Numbered from the stretch's first letter, positions 36,378-45,690 are shown. The stretch: DNA of 64,000 nucleotides from Streptomyces erythrochromogenes (GCF_036170895.1 NZ_CP108036.1:2728001-2792000), one strand, 5' to 3'. Program-made: numbers and translations. Notes: generated by a model from the letters alone, not told the origin.

Positions 36378-37193
36378 ATGACGATGGATCTTGATGAGCT
36401 GCTGAAGGTACGCGCCCGGTACGACGCCGAGGTGCGCGAGGACGCCCAACCGGACGGCGGGGACGCCCTCGTGGAGCGGGTGGGCGGGGTCGTCCGGCAG
36501 AGCGTGCCCGGCCTCGGGTGGAACGGCGTCCTCTGGTCGGACCTCGACGAGGAGACGGCGGATGCGCAGATCGCGGCGCAGGTGTCGTTCTTCGCGGAGC
36601 GCGGCTGCCCGGACTTCGAGTGGAAGCTGTACGAGCACGACCGGCCGGCGGACCTCGGGGCCCGGCTGCGTGCCGCGGGCTTCGTACCGGAGCCGCCGGA
36701 GACGCTGATGGTGGGACGGGTGGCCGAGCTCGCGCAGCTGCCGGTGGAGCCGCCGGAGGGGATCACCCTGCGGGTGGTGACGGACGAGGCCGGCGTCGAC
36801 CTGATGATGCGGGTCCACGCGGGGGCCTTCGGCACGGAGCGGCCCCGGATCCGGGAGGCTCTGCTGAGCCGGCTGCGCGACGAGCCGGAGACCATCGCCG
36901 CGGTGGTCGCGATGGCGGGCGACACCCCGGTCAGCGCGGCCCGGATGGAGATGCGGCCGGGTACGGCCTTCGCGGGCCTGTGGGGCGGCGGCACGGTCCC
37001 GCAGTGGCGCGGCCGGGGCATCTACCGCCTGCTCGTCGCGCACCGCGCGCGCCTGGCGGCGGAGCTCGGCATCCCGTACCTGCAGGTGGACGCCTCGGAC
37101 GACAGCCGCCCGATCCTGGAACGGCTGGGCTTCGGGGTGATGGGCGTGACGGTGCCGTACATCTGGACGCGGCCCGGCCCGGACACGGACTGA
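36378..37193 (+). CDS. GNAT acetyltransferase with N-terminal extension
   Basis: 271 residues. The first 130 form a degenerate GNAT-like half (DFEWKLYEHDRPADLGARLRAAGF), the second half has the catalytic fold: TVPQWRGRGIYRLLVAHRARL binds acetyl-CoA and PYLQVDASDDSRPILERLGF closes the domain. Such tandem GNATs act on amino acids or antibiotics, but the substrate here is not evident. Start ATG 36378 (alternative 36384). Confidence 0.88.
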   Translation: MTMDLDELLKVRARYDAEVREDAQPDGGDALVERVGGVVRQSVPGLGWNGVLWSDLDEETADAQIAAQVSFFAERGCPDFEWKLYEHDRPADLGARLRAAGFVPEPPETLMVGRVAELAQLPVEPPEGITLRVVTDEAGVDLMMRVHAGAFGTERPRIREALLSRLRDEPETIAAVVAMAGDTPVSAARMEMRPGTAFAGLWGGGTVPQWRGRGIYRLLVAHRARLAAELGIPYLQVDASDDSRPILERLGFGVMGVTVPYIWTRPGPDTD

Positions 37194-37268
37194 GATCGCG
37201 CGGCCCGGCCGGGTCGGCCGGCGGGCAGGGGTTCCGCGACACACGGGCCGACGGGCAAGATCGCGGAC

Positions 37269-37769
37269 ATGGAACGCATCAGCCCGCCCCTGACCGGGGA
37301 CGAACGCGAAACCCTCCGGGCCTACCTCGACTACCACCGGGCCACCCTCGCCCGGAAGTGCGAGGGCCTCACCGACGAGCAGCTGCGCCGCGCTTCGATG
37401 CCCCCGTCCACCCTGTCCCTGTTGGGCCTCGTACGGCACATGGCCGAGGTGGAACGGCACTGGTTCCGCCGGGTCGTCGGCGGCGAGGAACTCCCGCACC
37501 TGTGGTCGGACAGCCACGACTTCCAGGCCGCCTACGACGCCTCCGGCTCCAGCCGCGCCGAGGCGTTCACCGCCTGGCAGGAGGAGATGGCGCACGCCCG
37601 CCGCATCGAGGCGGCCGCCGAGTCCCTGGAGGTGACGGCGTACGTGCCGCGCTGGGAGGAGGAGGCCTCGCTGCGCCTGGTCATGCTCCACCTCGTCCAC
37701 GAGTACGCCCGCCACAACGGCCACGCCGATTTCCTGCGCGAGGCGATCGACGGCGTGACCGGCGCCTAG
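37269..37769 (+). CDS. DinB/DUF664 family protein (mycothiol-dependent type)
   Basis: 166 residues, four-helix DinB fold. Metal-ligand histidines sit in LVRHMAEVERHWF and HLVHEYARHNGHADFLRE. In actinobacteria this branch includes mycothiol-dependent transferases that detoxify electrophiles; assignment to a particular reaction is not possible. Starts 75 bases after the GNAT gene and may be cotranscribed. Confidence 0.9.
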   Translation: MERISPPLTGDERETLRAYLDYHRATLARKCEGLTDEQLRRASMPPSTLSLLGLVRHMAEVERHWFRRVVGGEELPHLWSDSHDFQAAYDASGSSRAEAFTAWQEEMAHARRIEAAAESLEVTAYVPRWEEEASLRLVMLHLVHEYARHNGHADFLREAIDGVTGA

Positions 37770-37805
37770 GGGATGTGCCCGAGTCGTGGGCCCGGGCCGC
37801 TGTGC

Positions 37806-38540
37806 CTAGGCGGCCCGCCAGTAACCCAGGCCGTTCACCCGCTGCTTGGGCAGGCCGAGGTCCTTGCGCAGGTAGGCCGTCAGGGTGCGGGTCGTGGCCG
37901 TGTCGCAGGCCAGCCAGACGTACCCGGATGCCGGGTCCGGTCCGAGCAGCTCCGGCAGCTCGGCCCGGACCCGGTCGGCCAGCGCCGTACCGTCGCGCGG
38001 GACCCGGCGGATGTCGTGCCGGTCCGCGTCCAGGCGTACGGGCAGCTCCGCGTCGGAGGTGTGCTGGGTCTCGAACCAGATGGTCGCGGGCAGCTCGGGG
38101 AAGGAGTCCAGCAGCGAGTTGATCGCCGGAAGGGACGCGGGGTCGCCGATGACCAGCAGGCGTTCCGGCGCCGGAGCCGGGGCGGTGAATCCGGTGCCCT
38201 GGACGGTGGCCTCGATGGTGTCGCCCGGCTGGGCGCCCCGCGCCCAGGCGCTGGCGACGCCGTCGTGGAGCGCGAACTCGAAGCAGAAGGTGCCGGCCTC
38301 GGGATCCGGGTCGACCAGCGTGTACGCCCGCTGGTGCGGCTTGTCCGCGTTCTGGAACCAGACCCGCACCCACATCGTCGGGTGCAGCGATTCGCCGGCG
38401 GCGGCCAGCAGTCCGCCGTCGGTGAAGTACACCCGGCGGTAGTGCTCCGTGACGTCTTCCGACCCGGTCACCGTGAACGTGAAGTCCTTGCCCCGCAGGA
38501 GCTTGAGGACCACGCCCTCCCAACCCTTGCCGACCGCCAT
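37806..38540 (-). CDS. siderophore-interacting FAD protein (ferric-siderophore reductase, DesF/ViuB-like)
   Basis: 244 residues. The SIP family releases iron from imported ferric siderophores using FAD and NAD(P)H. The FAD domain has HQRAYTLVDPDPEAGTFCFEFALH; the C-terminal domain has LLVIGDPASLPAINSLLDSFPE, IWFETQHTSD and YVWLACDTATTRTLTAYLRKD, with the family ending NGLGYWR. ATG 38540 has GGGGAGGGG about 8 bases upstream. An iron box lies 30 bases upstream, between it and the divergent acylase gene, so both sides should be repressed by iron. Confidence 0.95.
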   Translation of the reverse strand: MAVGKGWEGVVLKLLRGKDFTFTVTGSEDVTEHYRRVYFTDGGLLAAAGESLHPTMWVRVWFQNADKPHQRAYTLVDPDPEAGTFCFEFALHDGVASAWARGAQPGDTIEATVQGTGFTAPAPAPERLLVIGDPASLPAINSLLDSFPELPATIWFETQHTSDAELPVRLDADRHDIRRVPRDGTALADRVRAELPELLGPDPASGYVWLACDTATTRTLTAYLRKDLGLPKQRVNGLGYWRAA

Positions 38541-38569
38541 GTTCGACCCCTCCCCTGACACCATTATAG

Positions 38570-38588
38570 TTAGGGCAGCCTAACCTAA
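38570..38588. promoter_or_regulatory. iron box (DmdR/IdeR operator)
   Basis: TTAGGGCAGCCTAACCTAA matches the actinobacterial iron box TTAGGTTAGGCTAACCTAA at 16 of 19 positions. It lies 30 bases before the SIP start and 20 bases before the acylase start, covering both promoters. Confidence 0.9.
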
Positions 38589-38607
38589 ATGCACGTCGGG
38601 GAAGAGT

Positions 38608-40830
38608 GTGAGCAGCGTGAGCAGTGTGAGCAGCGACAGCGACCCGGAGCCGTACACTGGCGCCCAGGACGAGCCCCAAGGGCAGACCCCGGAATCCTAC
38701 GACGTCTTCCGCGACCCCTGGGGCATCCCCCACCTGCGCGCATCGGACGAACTCGGGCTCGCCCGCGCCCAGGGCCGCGTCACCGCTTTCGACCGCGCCT
38801 GGCAGCTGGAGGTCGAACGGCACCGCGCCGAGGGCTCCAGCGCCTCCTTCCTGGGGCCGGACTCCGTCGTGTGGGACCGCTTCGCCCGCCAGAGCCGCCT
38901 CGCCGATACCGCGCGCCTGTGCTACGAGGCCATGGAGGCCGACGACCCCGCGACCGCCGCCTGGGTGCGCGCGTACGTGGACGGCGTCAACGAGGGCCTG
39001 GCCGACGGCGCCGCCCGCGACGAGCGCTTCGCCCGGACCGGCCTCGCCCCCTCCCCCTGGGAGCCGTGGGTGCCGCTGGCGATCTGGGTCGCCACGCACA
39101 TCCTGTTCGCCGGCTTCCCCACCAAGCTGTGGCGCGAGCGCGTGGCCCGCGCCCTCGGCGACGAGACGCTCACCCTCTTCGCCACCGACGGCCCCCGCAT
39201 CGCCGGCAGCAACGGCTGGATGGTGCCGGGCGACCGCACCACCACCGGTGCGGCGATCATCGCGGGCGACCCGCACCGCTTCATCGAGGACCCGGGCGTC
39301 TACCAGCAGATCCGCCTGGCCTGTCCGGACTACGACGTCCTGGGCCTCGCCGTCCCCGGCGTCCCCGGCCTCGCCCACTTCGGGCACACCGGCTCCGCCG
39401 CCTGGGCCATCACCAACGCGATGTCCGACTACCAGGACCTGTACGTCGAGCGGCTGCGCCGCGGCGACGACGGCGCCGTCGAGGCGTTCGGCCCGGACGG
39501 GGTCTGGGAGCCCGTCGCGCGCCACACGGAGACCATCACCGTGGCGGGCGGCGACGACGTCGAGGTGGAGATCCTGGAGACCGCCCGCGGCCCGGTGATC
39601 GTGCGCGCGGACGGCGACCTCGGCGCCGACGCCGAAACCGCCCCGGCCACCGACACCGACAGCACCTCCGCCTCCGCGGGCAGCGCCGACGGCAGCACGC
39701 AGACCCTCTCCCTGCGCTACCCGCCCCGGGTCCGCCGCGACCTCGGCTTCGCCGCCCTCCCCGCCCTGCTGCGCGCCCGCACCGTCGCCGACATCGACCG
39801 CGCCCTCGACGGCTGGGCCGAGCCGGTCAACGTCGTCCACGCCGCCGACACCGAAGGCGGCCTGCTGCACCGCGTCGCGGGTGCCGTGCCGCTGCGCCAC
39901 GGCACCAACCGGCTGCGCCCCGTGCCCGCGTGGGAGCCGGAGCACGCCTGGCAGGGCTGGGCACCGACCCCCGCCGAGCCCGTCCAGGGCTTCGCCGTCA
40001 TGGCGAACGCGCGCGGCATCGCCTCCCCGCTCGGCGTGGAGTTCGCGCCGCCGCACCGCGCCGACCGCATCCGCGAGCTGCTCAGCGGCTCCGCGGACTG
40101 GTCCCCGAAGGCGATGGCCGACGTACACCGGGACACGCACCTGGCATCGGCCGAACCGCTGCTCGCCCTGCTCCCCGGCTTCGAGGAGCTGACGCCGGCC
40201 GCGCAGGAGCTGCGCACCCGGCTGCTGGCCTGGGACCGGCGCATGGAGGCCGACAGCACCGACGCCACCGCCTTCTCCGCCTTCCGGACCGCGACCGTAC
40301 GGCGCCTCGCCGCCGACCCCGTCTTCGCGGACCTGGCGGGAGCGCCCGCCGGACCCGCGGTGTTCCACCCGTGGCTGTACCTGGTTCCCAAGATCGGTTA
40401 TGCGCTCGAAGGCCTGCTCACCACGTCCCTCGTGCCGGAGCTGGACCGTGCGGCGCACGTCCGCGCCGCCCTGGAGGAGACGGCCGCGGCAGGCTCCCCC
40501 GACACCCCGTGGTCGCAGGTCCACCGGCTGACCCCCTGGCAGGCGGTCCCCGACCCGGACGCCCCCGAGTGGCCCGGCCTCGGCGGCGACCACGACTGCG
40601 TGAACGCCACCTCCTCCGTACCGGGCTTCACCGACCTCACCGCCCGCGCGTCGGCCGCCCGTTACGTCTGGGACCTGGCCCGCCGCGAGGACAGCCTCTG
40701 GGCCGTCCCGCTGGGCGCGGACGGCGTCACCGGAACCCCCCACCACCGCGACCAGCTCCCCCTGTGGGCACGCTGCGAACTCGTCCCCGTCGTCACCGAC
40801 TGGACCCGGCTCACCAAGGAATCGATATGA
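38608..40830 (+). CDS. penicillin-acylase family N-terminal nucleophile hydrolase (DesG-like)
   Basis: 740 residues. The family cuts or forms amide bonds after self-processing into two chains. The nucleophile Ser201 starts the second chain in IAGSNGWMVPGDRT; other conserved parts are RDPWGIPHLRASDELGLARAQG, AGDPHRF, FGHTGSAAWAITNAMSDYQDLY and VNVVHADTEGG-like NVVHAADTEGGLLHRVAG. There is no signal peptide, unlike secreted acylases, so it acts in the cytoplasm. An iron box lies upstream and an IucB-like acyltransferase gene overlaps the 3' end. Penicillin amidase DesG and acyltransferase DesH beside desferrioxamine genes are the closest context I remember. GTG is repeated three times at the start (38608, 38617, 38626). 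Confidence 0.88.
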   Translation: MSSVSSVSSDSDPEPYTGAQDEPQGQTPESYDVFRDPWGIPHLRASDELGLARAQGRVTAFDRAWQLEVERHRAEGSSASFLGPDSVVWDRFARQSRLADTARLCYEAMEADDPATAAWVRAYVDGVNEGLADGAARDERFARTGLAPSPWEPWVPLAIWVATHILFAGFPTKLWRERVARALGDETLTLFATDGPRIAGSNGWMVPGDRTTTGAAIIAGDPHRFIEDPGVYQQIRLACPDYDVLGLAVPGVPGLAHFGHTGSAAWAITNAMSDYQDLYVERLRRGDDGAVEAFGPDGVWEPVARHTETITVAGGDDVEVEILETARGPVIVRADGDLGADAETAPATDTDSTSASAGSADGSTQTLSLRYPPRVRRDLGFAALPALLRARTVADIDRALDGWAEPVNVVHAADTEGGLLHRVAGAVPLRHGTNRLRPVPAWEPEHAWQGWAPTPAEPVQGFAVMANARGIASPLGVEFAPPHRADRIRELLSGSADWSPKAMADVHRDTHLASAEPLLALLPGFEELTPAAQELRTRLLAWDRRMEADSTDATAFSAFRTATVRRLAADPVFADLAGAPAGPAVFHPWLYLVPKIGYALEGLLTTSLVPELDRAAHVRAALEETAAAGSPDTPWSQVHRLTPWQAVPDPDAPEWPGLGGDHDCVNATSSVPGFTDLTARASAARYVWDLARREDSLWAVPLGADGVTGTPHHRDQLPLWARCELVPVVTDWTRLTKESI

Positions 40831-41426
40831 CCTCCGCCGTCTCCGCCCGGCAGCCCGTCTACACGCACCTCATCGAGGGCTTCGGCACCGTCACCATCAC
40901 CCCGGTCGACCCGGCCGCCGACGCCGGCCTGATCCACGGCTGGGTCACGCAGGAGCGGGCCCGGTTCTGGGGCATGGGCGAGGCCAGTCGCGAACTGGTC
41001 CAGGAGATCTACGAGGACGTCGACCGCCGCACCACCCACCACGCGTTCATCGTGGCCCGCGAGGGTGAGCCGGTCGCGCTGTTCCAGACGTACGAGTGCG
41101 CCGAGGACCGGGTCAGCGAGTGCTACGACGCGCTGCCCGGGGACGTCGGCGTGCACCTGCTGATCAGCGCGGGCGAGGGCGCCCCCCAGCGCGGCTTCAG
41201 CGCGAGCCTGATGGAGGCCTTCTTCTCCTTCGTGTTCTCCGATCCGGCCACCCGGCGCGTGGTCGCCGAGCCGGACGCCCGCAACACCAAGGCCATCGCA
41301 CGGCTGGAGCGCACCGGGTTCGTCCTCGGCCCGGAGGTCGTGCTCCCGGAGATCGACCTGCCCGAGATCTACCTCCCGGCCAAGCCGGCCCGCCTCGCGT
41401 TCCTCAGCGCACCGCAGGACCGCTGA
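40827..41426 (+). CDS. IucB/AlcB-type acyltransferase (siderophore GNAT, DesH-like)
   Basis: 199 residues. The siderophore acyltransferase family transfers acyl-CoA groups to hydroxylated or free amines. Marks: HGWVTQERARFWGMGEASRELV, FQTYECAEDRVSECYD, GDVGVHLLISAGEGAPQRGFSASLMEAFFSFVFSD and RVVAEPDARNTKAIARLERTGF. The ATG at 40827 overlaps the acylase stop (ATGA), with AAGGA upstream, so the two are made together. It could N-acylate the free amine of a hydroxamate siderophore, and the acylase could reverse or exchange the acyl group. That is inference. Confidence 0.9.
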   Translation: MTSAVSARQPVYTHLIEGFGTVTITPVDPAADAGLIHGWVTQERARFWGMGEASRELVQEIYEDVDRRTTHHAFIVAREGEPVALFQTYECAEDRVSECYDALPGDVGVHLLISAGEGAPQRGFSASLMEAFFSFVFSDPATRRVVAEPDARNTKAIARLERTGFVLGPEVVLPEIDLPEIYLPAKPARLAFLSAPQDR

Positions 41427-41532
41427 GGAAGTCGGTGACCGGCGGCGCCCGTTCGGCCGGGCGCTCGGCGAACGGAATCTGCCCGGTGGGCAGTTCCACG
41501 AGCCGGGCGCCCGGCCGCAGGCTGCCGAAGCG
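41404..41532 (-). pseudogene. C-terminal remnant of an alpha/beta hydrolase
   Basis: The 42 codons before the stop at 41404 read RFGSLRPGARLVELPTGQIP then FAERPAERAPPVTDFL, which is the C-terminal end of an alpha/beta hydrolase, with the catalytic His of the usual GHIPF replaced by Gln. Upstream the frame loses the family pattern and no start or N-terminal hydrolase domain exists before the kinase gene. It overlaps the acyltransferase stop by 23 bases. Likely a deletion scar left by rearrangement at this site. Confidence 0.55.
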
Positions 41533-41658
41533 GGCGCGCCCGCGGTGTCGAGCAACCGCCCCAGGAAGCGGCAGGGGCAGATCCACGGTTTCGATTGCCG
41601 TACCGATTCCGGCCACGCCAGACTGACCCCCACTCAACACCGGGCAGCTGGGGGGAAA

Positions 41659-43530
41659 TTGACCAGCCAGAATCTGCACATCGGGCCGGACGCGGCAGCG
41701 GACCGCTATCGCCTGCTCAGGTCGATCGGGCGCGGCGGGGAGGCCGTGCTGTACCTCGCGGAGATCGAACTCGCCGGCGGGTCGGAGCCCGTGGTCGTCA
41801 AGGTGCTCGACTCCAAGACCACCATCACGCCCGAGGTCTTCGACCGCATCAGCCAGAAGTGGAACGAGCAGGCCGAACTGCTGAGATTCGTCCACCGGCC
41901 CGGCGTCGTGGGCGTGCGGGAGCACTTCGAGGGCCCGCCGATCCACCGGCCCGGGGAGTCGTCCACCCTCACCGGGCGGGCGCTCGTCCTCGTCATGAAC
42001 CACATCGACGGGCTCGACCTGCGGGACTGGCGCGCCGAACGGACGCTCGCCGGCGCCGCCGAGCGGCGCGAGGTCATGCGGACCCTGGAGCAGCTGGCCG
42101 AGGTGCTGGACTGGCTGCACTCGGGGAAGGCCACGCCCTCCGGGCGCCAGGTCGTCCACGGCGACCTCTCCCCCGGCAACGTGATGGTCGACGCGCACGG
42201 GCAGGCCACGCTGGTGGACTTCGGCCTCAGCAAGCTGACCGCCGACCACCAGACGGCCGAGGTCTGGTTCACCCCCGGCTACGCGGCCCCCGAGGTGTTC
42301 GAGGGCAAGCGGACACCGGGCACCGACCGGTACGCCTTCGGGGCGATCGCGTACTTCCTGCTCAGCGGGGAGTCGCCGCCCGCCTCTCCGCAGCAGCTGG
42401 CCCGGGCGATGGCCGAGCTGCCGCAGATCGCGGTGCTGGACGCCGAGCAGCGGGCCCGGATCACGGCCCTCTACGCGGAGGAGCCCTCCCGGCGGCCGGT
42501 GAACCTGGCCGGATGGATGAAGGACGTACGCCGTGCCGTGGTGTCCACGACGACGTCCACGACCTCGCAGCGGGCCGCCGTCCAGGACTCCCCGCCGAAG
42601 CCGGCCGCACCTCCGCCGCCCACGGTGGCTCCGGCGGCCGCGGCGGCGCCGCCACCGCCCGCGTACAGTCCGACCGCGCCCGCCGGGGCTGCGGCGGCGC
42701 CACCGCCGACGGCGCCGCTGACCGCGCCGGATCCGGCGCAGCCCGCCCCGCCGGCGACGGAGCCCGCGCCGGCAGCCGTACCGGAACCGGCGGCCTCGGT
42801 GCCGGAGGGGTACGGGCCCGCGTACAACCTGTCCCCGGCGCCGCCCGCGCAGCCCGCCCCGCCGAAGAAGAAACGGCGGACCGGCCTGGTCCTGGGCTCG
42901 GCGGTCACCGTCGTCGTACTGGCGGCGCTCGCGGTGGCCGGCGTGAAGTTCTTGGGCGACATGGACAAGGGGGACACCGCCGCGAGCGGGAAGCCCGGCG
43001 GGGCGAGCGCGCCGCAGTCGCCGGCGCCCTCCTCGGCCTCCGCGAGCCCGTCTACGGACTCCGCCACGGACGGTTCCGGCCCCGGGGCCTCCCCGACCCC
43101 GGCGGGCTCCTCAAGCCCCCATGCCCCGGGGCAGGTCAAGGACAGCAACGTCGCCGACCTGACCGTGCTGTCCTCGGTGGGCGGCGTCGACAACTTCGAG
43201 GTCGGCTCCGCGAAGCTGAACACGACGGAGTACGGGGCGGCACTGCTCGGCAGCTGCTACTACGGCGCGGCGATCGAGTACGACGTCAACAGGGCCTGGT
43301 CCTCGCTGGAGTTCACCGCCGGCATCGACGACGGCTCGACCGTGGAGCAGGCACGGCTGACCATCTCGGTGGACGACAAGCCGGCGGTCTTCTCCGAACT
43401 GGTCCACCTGGGCAAGCCGGTCACCAAGTCCCTGGACATCAAGGGCGCCCTGCGGCTGCGCATCAAGGTGGAGGAGGGCTGCAAGGGCCGCGGCAACGCC
43501 GTCCTGGCGGCCCCCGTCCTCAAGCGCTGA
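41659..43530 (+). CDS. membrane Ser/Thr protein kinase with extracellular NPCBM domain
   Basis: 623 residues. The kinase domain (about 15-290) has a loop SIGRGGEAVLYLAE, Lys48 in VVVKVLD, HGDLSPGN with Asp169 (HGD instead of HRD), DFG at 187-189 and APE at 210-212, so it is probably active. A Pro/Ala-rich linker of about 110 residues follows, then one membrane helix (TGLVLGSAVTVVVLAALAVAG) and an external NPCBM-type domain (about 500-623). NPCBM modules bind carbohydrates, so the protein may report cell-wall or sugar ligands. The start is TTG 41659, with GGGGGGAAA before it. No substrate gene is adjacent. Confidence 0.9.
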   Translation: MTSQNLHIGPDAAADRYRLLRSIGRGGEAVLYLAEIELAGGSEPVVVKVLDSKTTITPEVFDRISQKWNEQAELLRFVHRPGVVGVREHFEGPPIHRPGESSTLTGRALVLVMNHIDGLDLRDWRAERTLAGAAERREVMRTLEQLAEVLDWLHSGKATPSGRQVVHGDLSPGNVMVDAHGQATLVDFGLSKLTADHQTAEVWFTPGYAAPEVFEGKRTPGTDRYAFGAIAYFLLSGESPPASPQQLARAMAELPQIAVLDAEQRARITALYAEEPSRRPVNLAGWMKDVRRAVVSTTTSTTSQRAAVQDSPPKPAAPPPPTVAPAAAAAPPPPAYSPTAPAGAAAAPPPTAPLTAPDPAQPAPPATEPAPAAVPEPAASVPEGYGPAYNLSPAPPAQPAPPKKKRRTGLVLGSAVTVVVLAALAVAGVKFLGDMDKGDTAASGKPGGASAPQSPAPSSASASPSTDSATDGSGPGASPTPAGSSSPHAPGQVKDSNVADLTVLSSVGGVDNFEVGSAKLNTTEYGAALLGSCYYGAAIEYDVNRAWSSLEFTAGIDDGSTVEQARLTISVDDKPAVFSELVHLGKPVTKSLDIKGALRLRIKVEEGCKGRGNAVLAAPVLKR

Positions 43531-44059
43531 CGGAGCCGTTCCCGTCCGACACCCCGAGGTCGGCGCGCATGGCCGCACGCATCTCCCGGAGCAGGGCCCA
43601 GATCTCCTGCTGGGCCGCGGAGACGCCGGCCATCGTCTCGCCCTCCTCGGTGGCGCCCCTCTCCAGGCGCTTGACCTGGCCGTAGACCCTGCTCAGGGCA
43701 TGGTTGACGGCGCTCGCGGGCCCGAGCACGGCGTCCGGTGCGATCATCTGCGCCTCGGAGTAGCGGTCGCGCTGGGCGTTCTTCGCCTCGTCGAGCGCCT
43801 CCCGGTCCGCGTCCTCGACCGTGCGCTCCCGCATGACGTGCAGATGGCGGTTGAGGGCGGTGGTGAACTGCCGGGCGTCCCGGTTGAGGTCCGCGTAGCA
43901 GGTCCGCCGCAGCGTCAGGTAGTCGCGGATCTCCTCGTGGCCGCGCAGGAGTTCCATCTCCCTGCGCTTCGCCCGCTCAGCGCCGCGCTGGGTGAGCAGC
44001 GCCCCGCCCAGGGTCCCCACCACGCCCACCGCCGCGATGACCATCGCTCCGATCTCCAC
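43520..44059 (-). CDS. membrane-anchored coiled-coil protein, unknown
   Basis: 179 residues. One N-terminal helix (VIAAVGVVGTLGGALL) then a long helical, charged region (RAKRREMELLRGHEEIRDYL, REALDEAKNAQRDRYSE) likely to form a coiled coil in the cytoplasm. GTG 44059 has GGGGAG about 7 bases upstream. It overlaps the convergent kinase gene by 11 bases. Similar proteins recur in Streptomyces with no known role (memory). Confidence 0.75.
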   Translation of the reverse strand: MEIGAMVIAAVGVVGTLGGALLTQRGAERAKRREMELLRGHEEIRDYLTLRRTCYADLNRDARQFTTALNRHLHVMRERTVEDADREALDEAKNAQRDRYSEAQMIAPDAVLGPASAVNHALSRVYGQVKRLERGATEEGETMAGVSAAQQEIWALLREMRAAMRADLGVSDGNGSVSA

Positions 44060-44114
44060 CCGCAACTCCCCTTGCCCTCCGGCGGCCTTGACGGTCCAGT
44101 GTGCGGGAGACGAC

Positions 44115-44144
44115 CGAGGCCCCGCACCAACGGGTGCGGGGCCT
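44115..44144 (-). terminator. terminator after gatB
   Basis: 13-base perfect arms (GAGGCCCCGCACC and its complement) with an AACG loop, 32 bases past the gatB stop. Confidence 0.85.
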
Positions 44145-44175
44145 CAGTGCGTTCGGGCTGGCAGGCCCGGAGGGA

Positions 44176-45690
44176 TCAGCCCTCGGAAACGCCCAGGCGC
44201 TCCAGGATGAGCTCCTTGACGCGCGCCGCGTCGGCCTGGCCGCGGGTGGTCTTCATGACCGCGCCGACCAGGGCTCCGACCGCGGCGATCTTGCCGCCGC
44301 GGATCTTGTCGGCGATGGCCGCGTTGCCCGCGATGGCCTCGTCGACGGCCGCGCCGAGCGCGCCCTCGTCCGAGACGACCTTGAGGCCGCGCTTCTCGAC
44401 GACCTCGTCGGGGGTGCCCTCGCCGGCCAGGACGCCCTCGATGACCTGACGGGCCAGCTTGTCGTTCAGGTCGCCGGCCGCGACCAGGGCCGCGACCCGG
44501 GCCACCTGCGCCGGGGTGATCGGCAGCTCGTCGACGACGACGCCCTGCTCGTTGGCGTTGCGGGCCAGCTCGCCCATCCACCACTTGCGGGCGGCGGCCG
44601 AGTCGGCGCCCTCCTCGATGGTGGCGACGATGGAGTCCACCGCGCCCGCGTTGAGGATCGACTGCATGTCGTGCTCGCTGACGCCCCACTCCTCGCGGAG
44701 GCGGTTGCGGCGCACGCGCGGCATCTCGGGCAGGCCGCCGCGCAGCTCCTCGACCCATTCACGGGCCGGCGCCACGGGCACCAGGTCGGGCTCCGGGAAG
44801 TACCGGTAGTCCTCGGCGTTGTCCTTGATGCGGCCGGCCGTGGTGGAGCCGTCCTCCTCGTGGAAGTGCCGGGTCTCCTGCACGATCGAGCCGCCCGACG
44901 AGAGCACCGCGGCGTGGCGCTGGATCTCGAAGCGGGCCGCACGCTCGACGGAGCGAAGCGAGTTGACGTTCTTGGTCTCCGAGCGGGTGCCGAACTCGGA
45001 CTCGGGGGTCGGGCGCAGCGACAGGTTCACGTCGCAGCGCATCTGGCCCTTGTCCATGCGGGCCTCGGAGACGCCGAGCGCCTTGATGACCTCGCGCAGC
45101 TCGGCGACGTACGCCTTGGCGACCTCGGGGGCCCGCTCGCCCGCGCCCTCGATGGGCTTGGTGACGATCTCGATGAGCGGGATGCCGGCGCGGTTGTAGT
45201 CCAGCAGCGAGTGGGACGCGCCGTGGATGCGGCCGGTGGCGCCGCCGACGTGCAGCGACTTGCCGGTGTCCTCCTCCATGTGGGCGCGCTCGATCTCCAC
45301 GCGGAAGATCTCGCCGTCCTCCAGCTGGACGTCCAGGTAGCCGTTGAAGGCGATGGGCTCGTCGTACTGGGAGGTCTGGAAGTTCTTCGGCATGTCCGGA
45401 TAGAAGTAGTTCTTCCGGGCGAAGCGGCACCACTCGGCGATCTCGCAGTTCAGCGCGAGACCGATCTTGATGGCCGACTCGACGCCGATCGCGTTGACGA
45501 CCGGCAGGGAGCCGGGCAGACCGAGGCAGGTGGGGCAGGTCTGCGAGTTGGGCTCGGCGCCCAGCTCGGTGGAGCAGCCGCAGAACATCTTGGTCTTGGT
45601 GCCGAGCTCGACATGGACCTCGAGGCCCATGACGGGGTCGAACGAGGCGAGAGCGTCCTCGTACGACAGCAGTTCGGTGAAGGTGGTCAC
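44176..45690 (-). CDS. gatB: aspartyl/glutamyl-tRNA amidotransferase subunit B
   Basis: 504 residues, full length. The kinase and tRNA-binding subunit of GatCAB, which converts Glu-tRNA(Gln) and Asp-tRNA(Asn) to the amides. Marks: [54 protein letters not shown]-type [11 protein letters not shown], and the C-terminal YqeY-like tail. Zinc-site cysteines (CGC and CPTC) are intact. GTG start at 45690. Downstream of a small extra gene in the gat operon. Confidence 0.98.
   Translation of the reverse strand: MTTFTELLSYEDALASFDPVMGLEVHVELGTKTKMFCGCSTELGAEPNSQTCPTCLGLPGSLPVVNAIGVESAIKIGLALNCEIAEWCRFARKNYFYPDMPKNFQTSQYDEPIAFNGYLDVQLEDGEIFRVEIERAHMEEDTGKSLHVGGATGRIHGASHSLLDYNRAGIPLIEIVTKPIEGAGERAPEVAKAYVAELREVIKALGVSEARMDKGQMRCDVNLSLRPTPESEFGTRSETKNVNSLRSVERAARFEIQRHAAVLSSGGSIVQETRHFHEEDGSTTAGRIKDNAEDYRYFPEPDLVPVAPAREWVEELRGGLPEMPRVRRNRLREEWGVSEHDMQSILNAGAVDSIVATIEEGADSAAARKWWMGELARNANEQGVVVDELPITPAQVARVAALVAAGDLNDKLARQVIEGVLAGEGTPDEVVEKRGLKVVSDEGALGAAVDEAIAGNAAIADKIRGGKIAAVGALVGAVMKTTRGQADAARVKELILERLGVSEG

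Noticed and set aside
37681..40746. 1021-codon minus-strand frame opposite the acylase
   Set aside because: Shadow frame; acylase nucleophile and fold motifs are on the plus strand.
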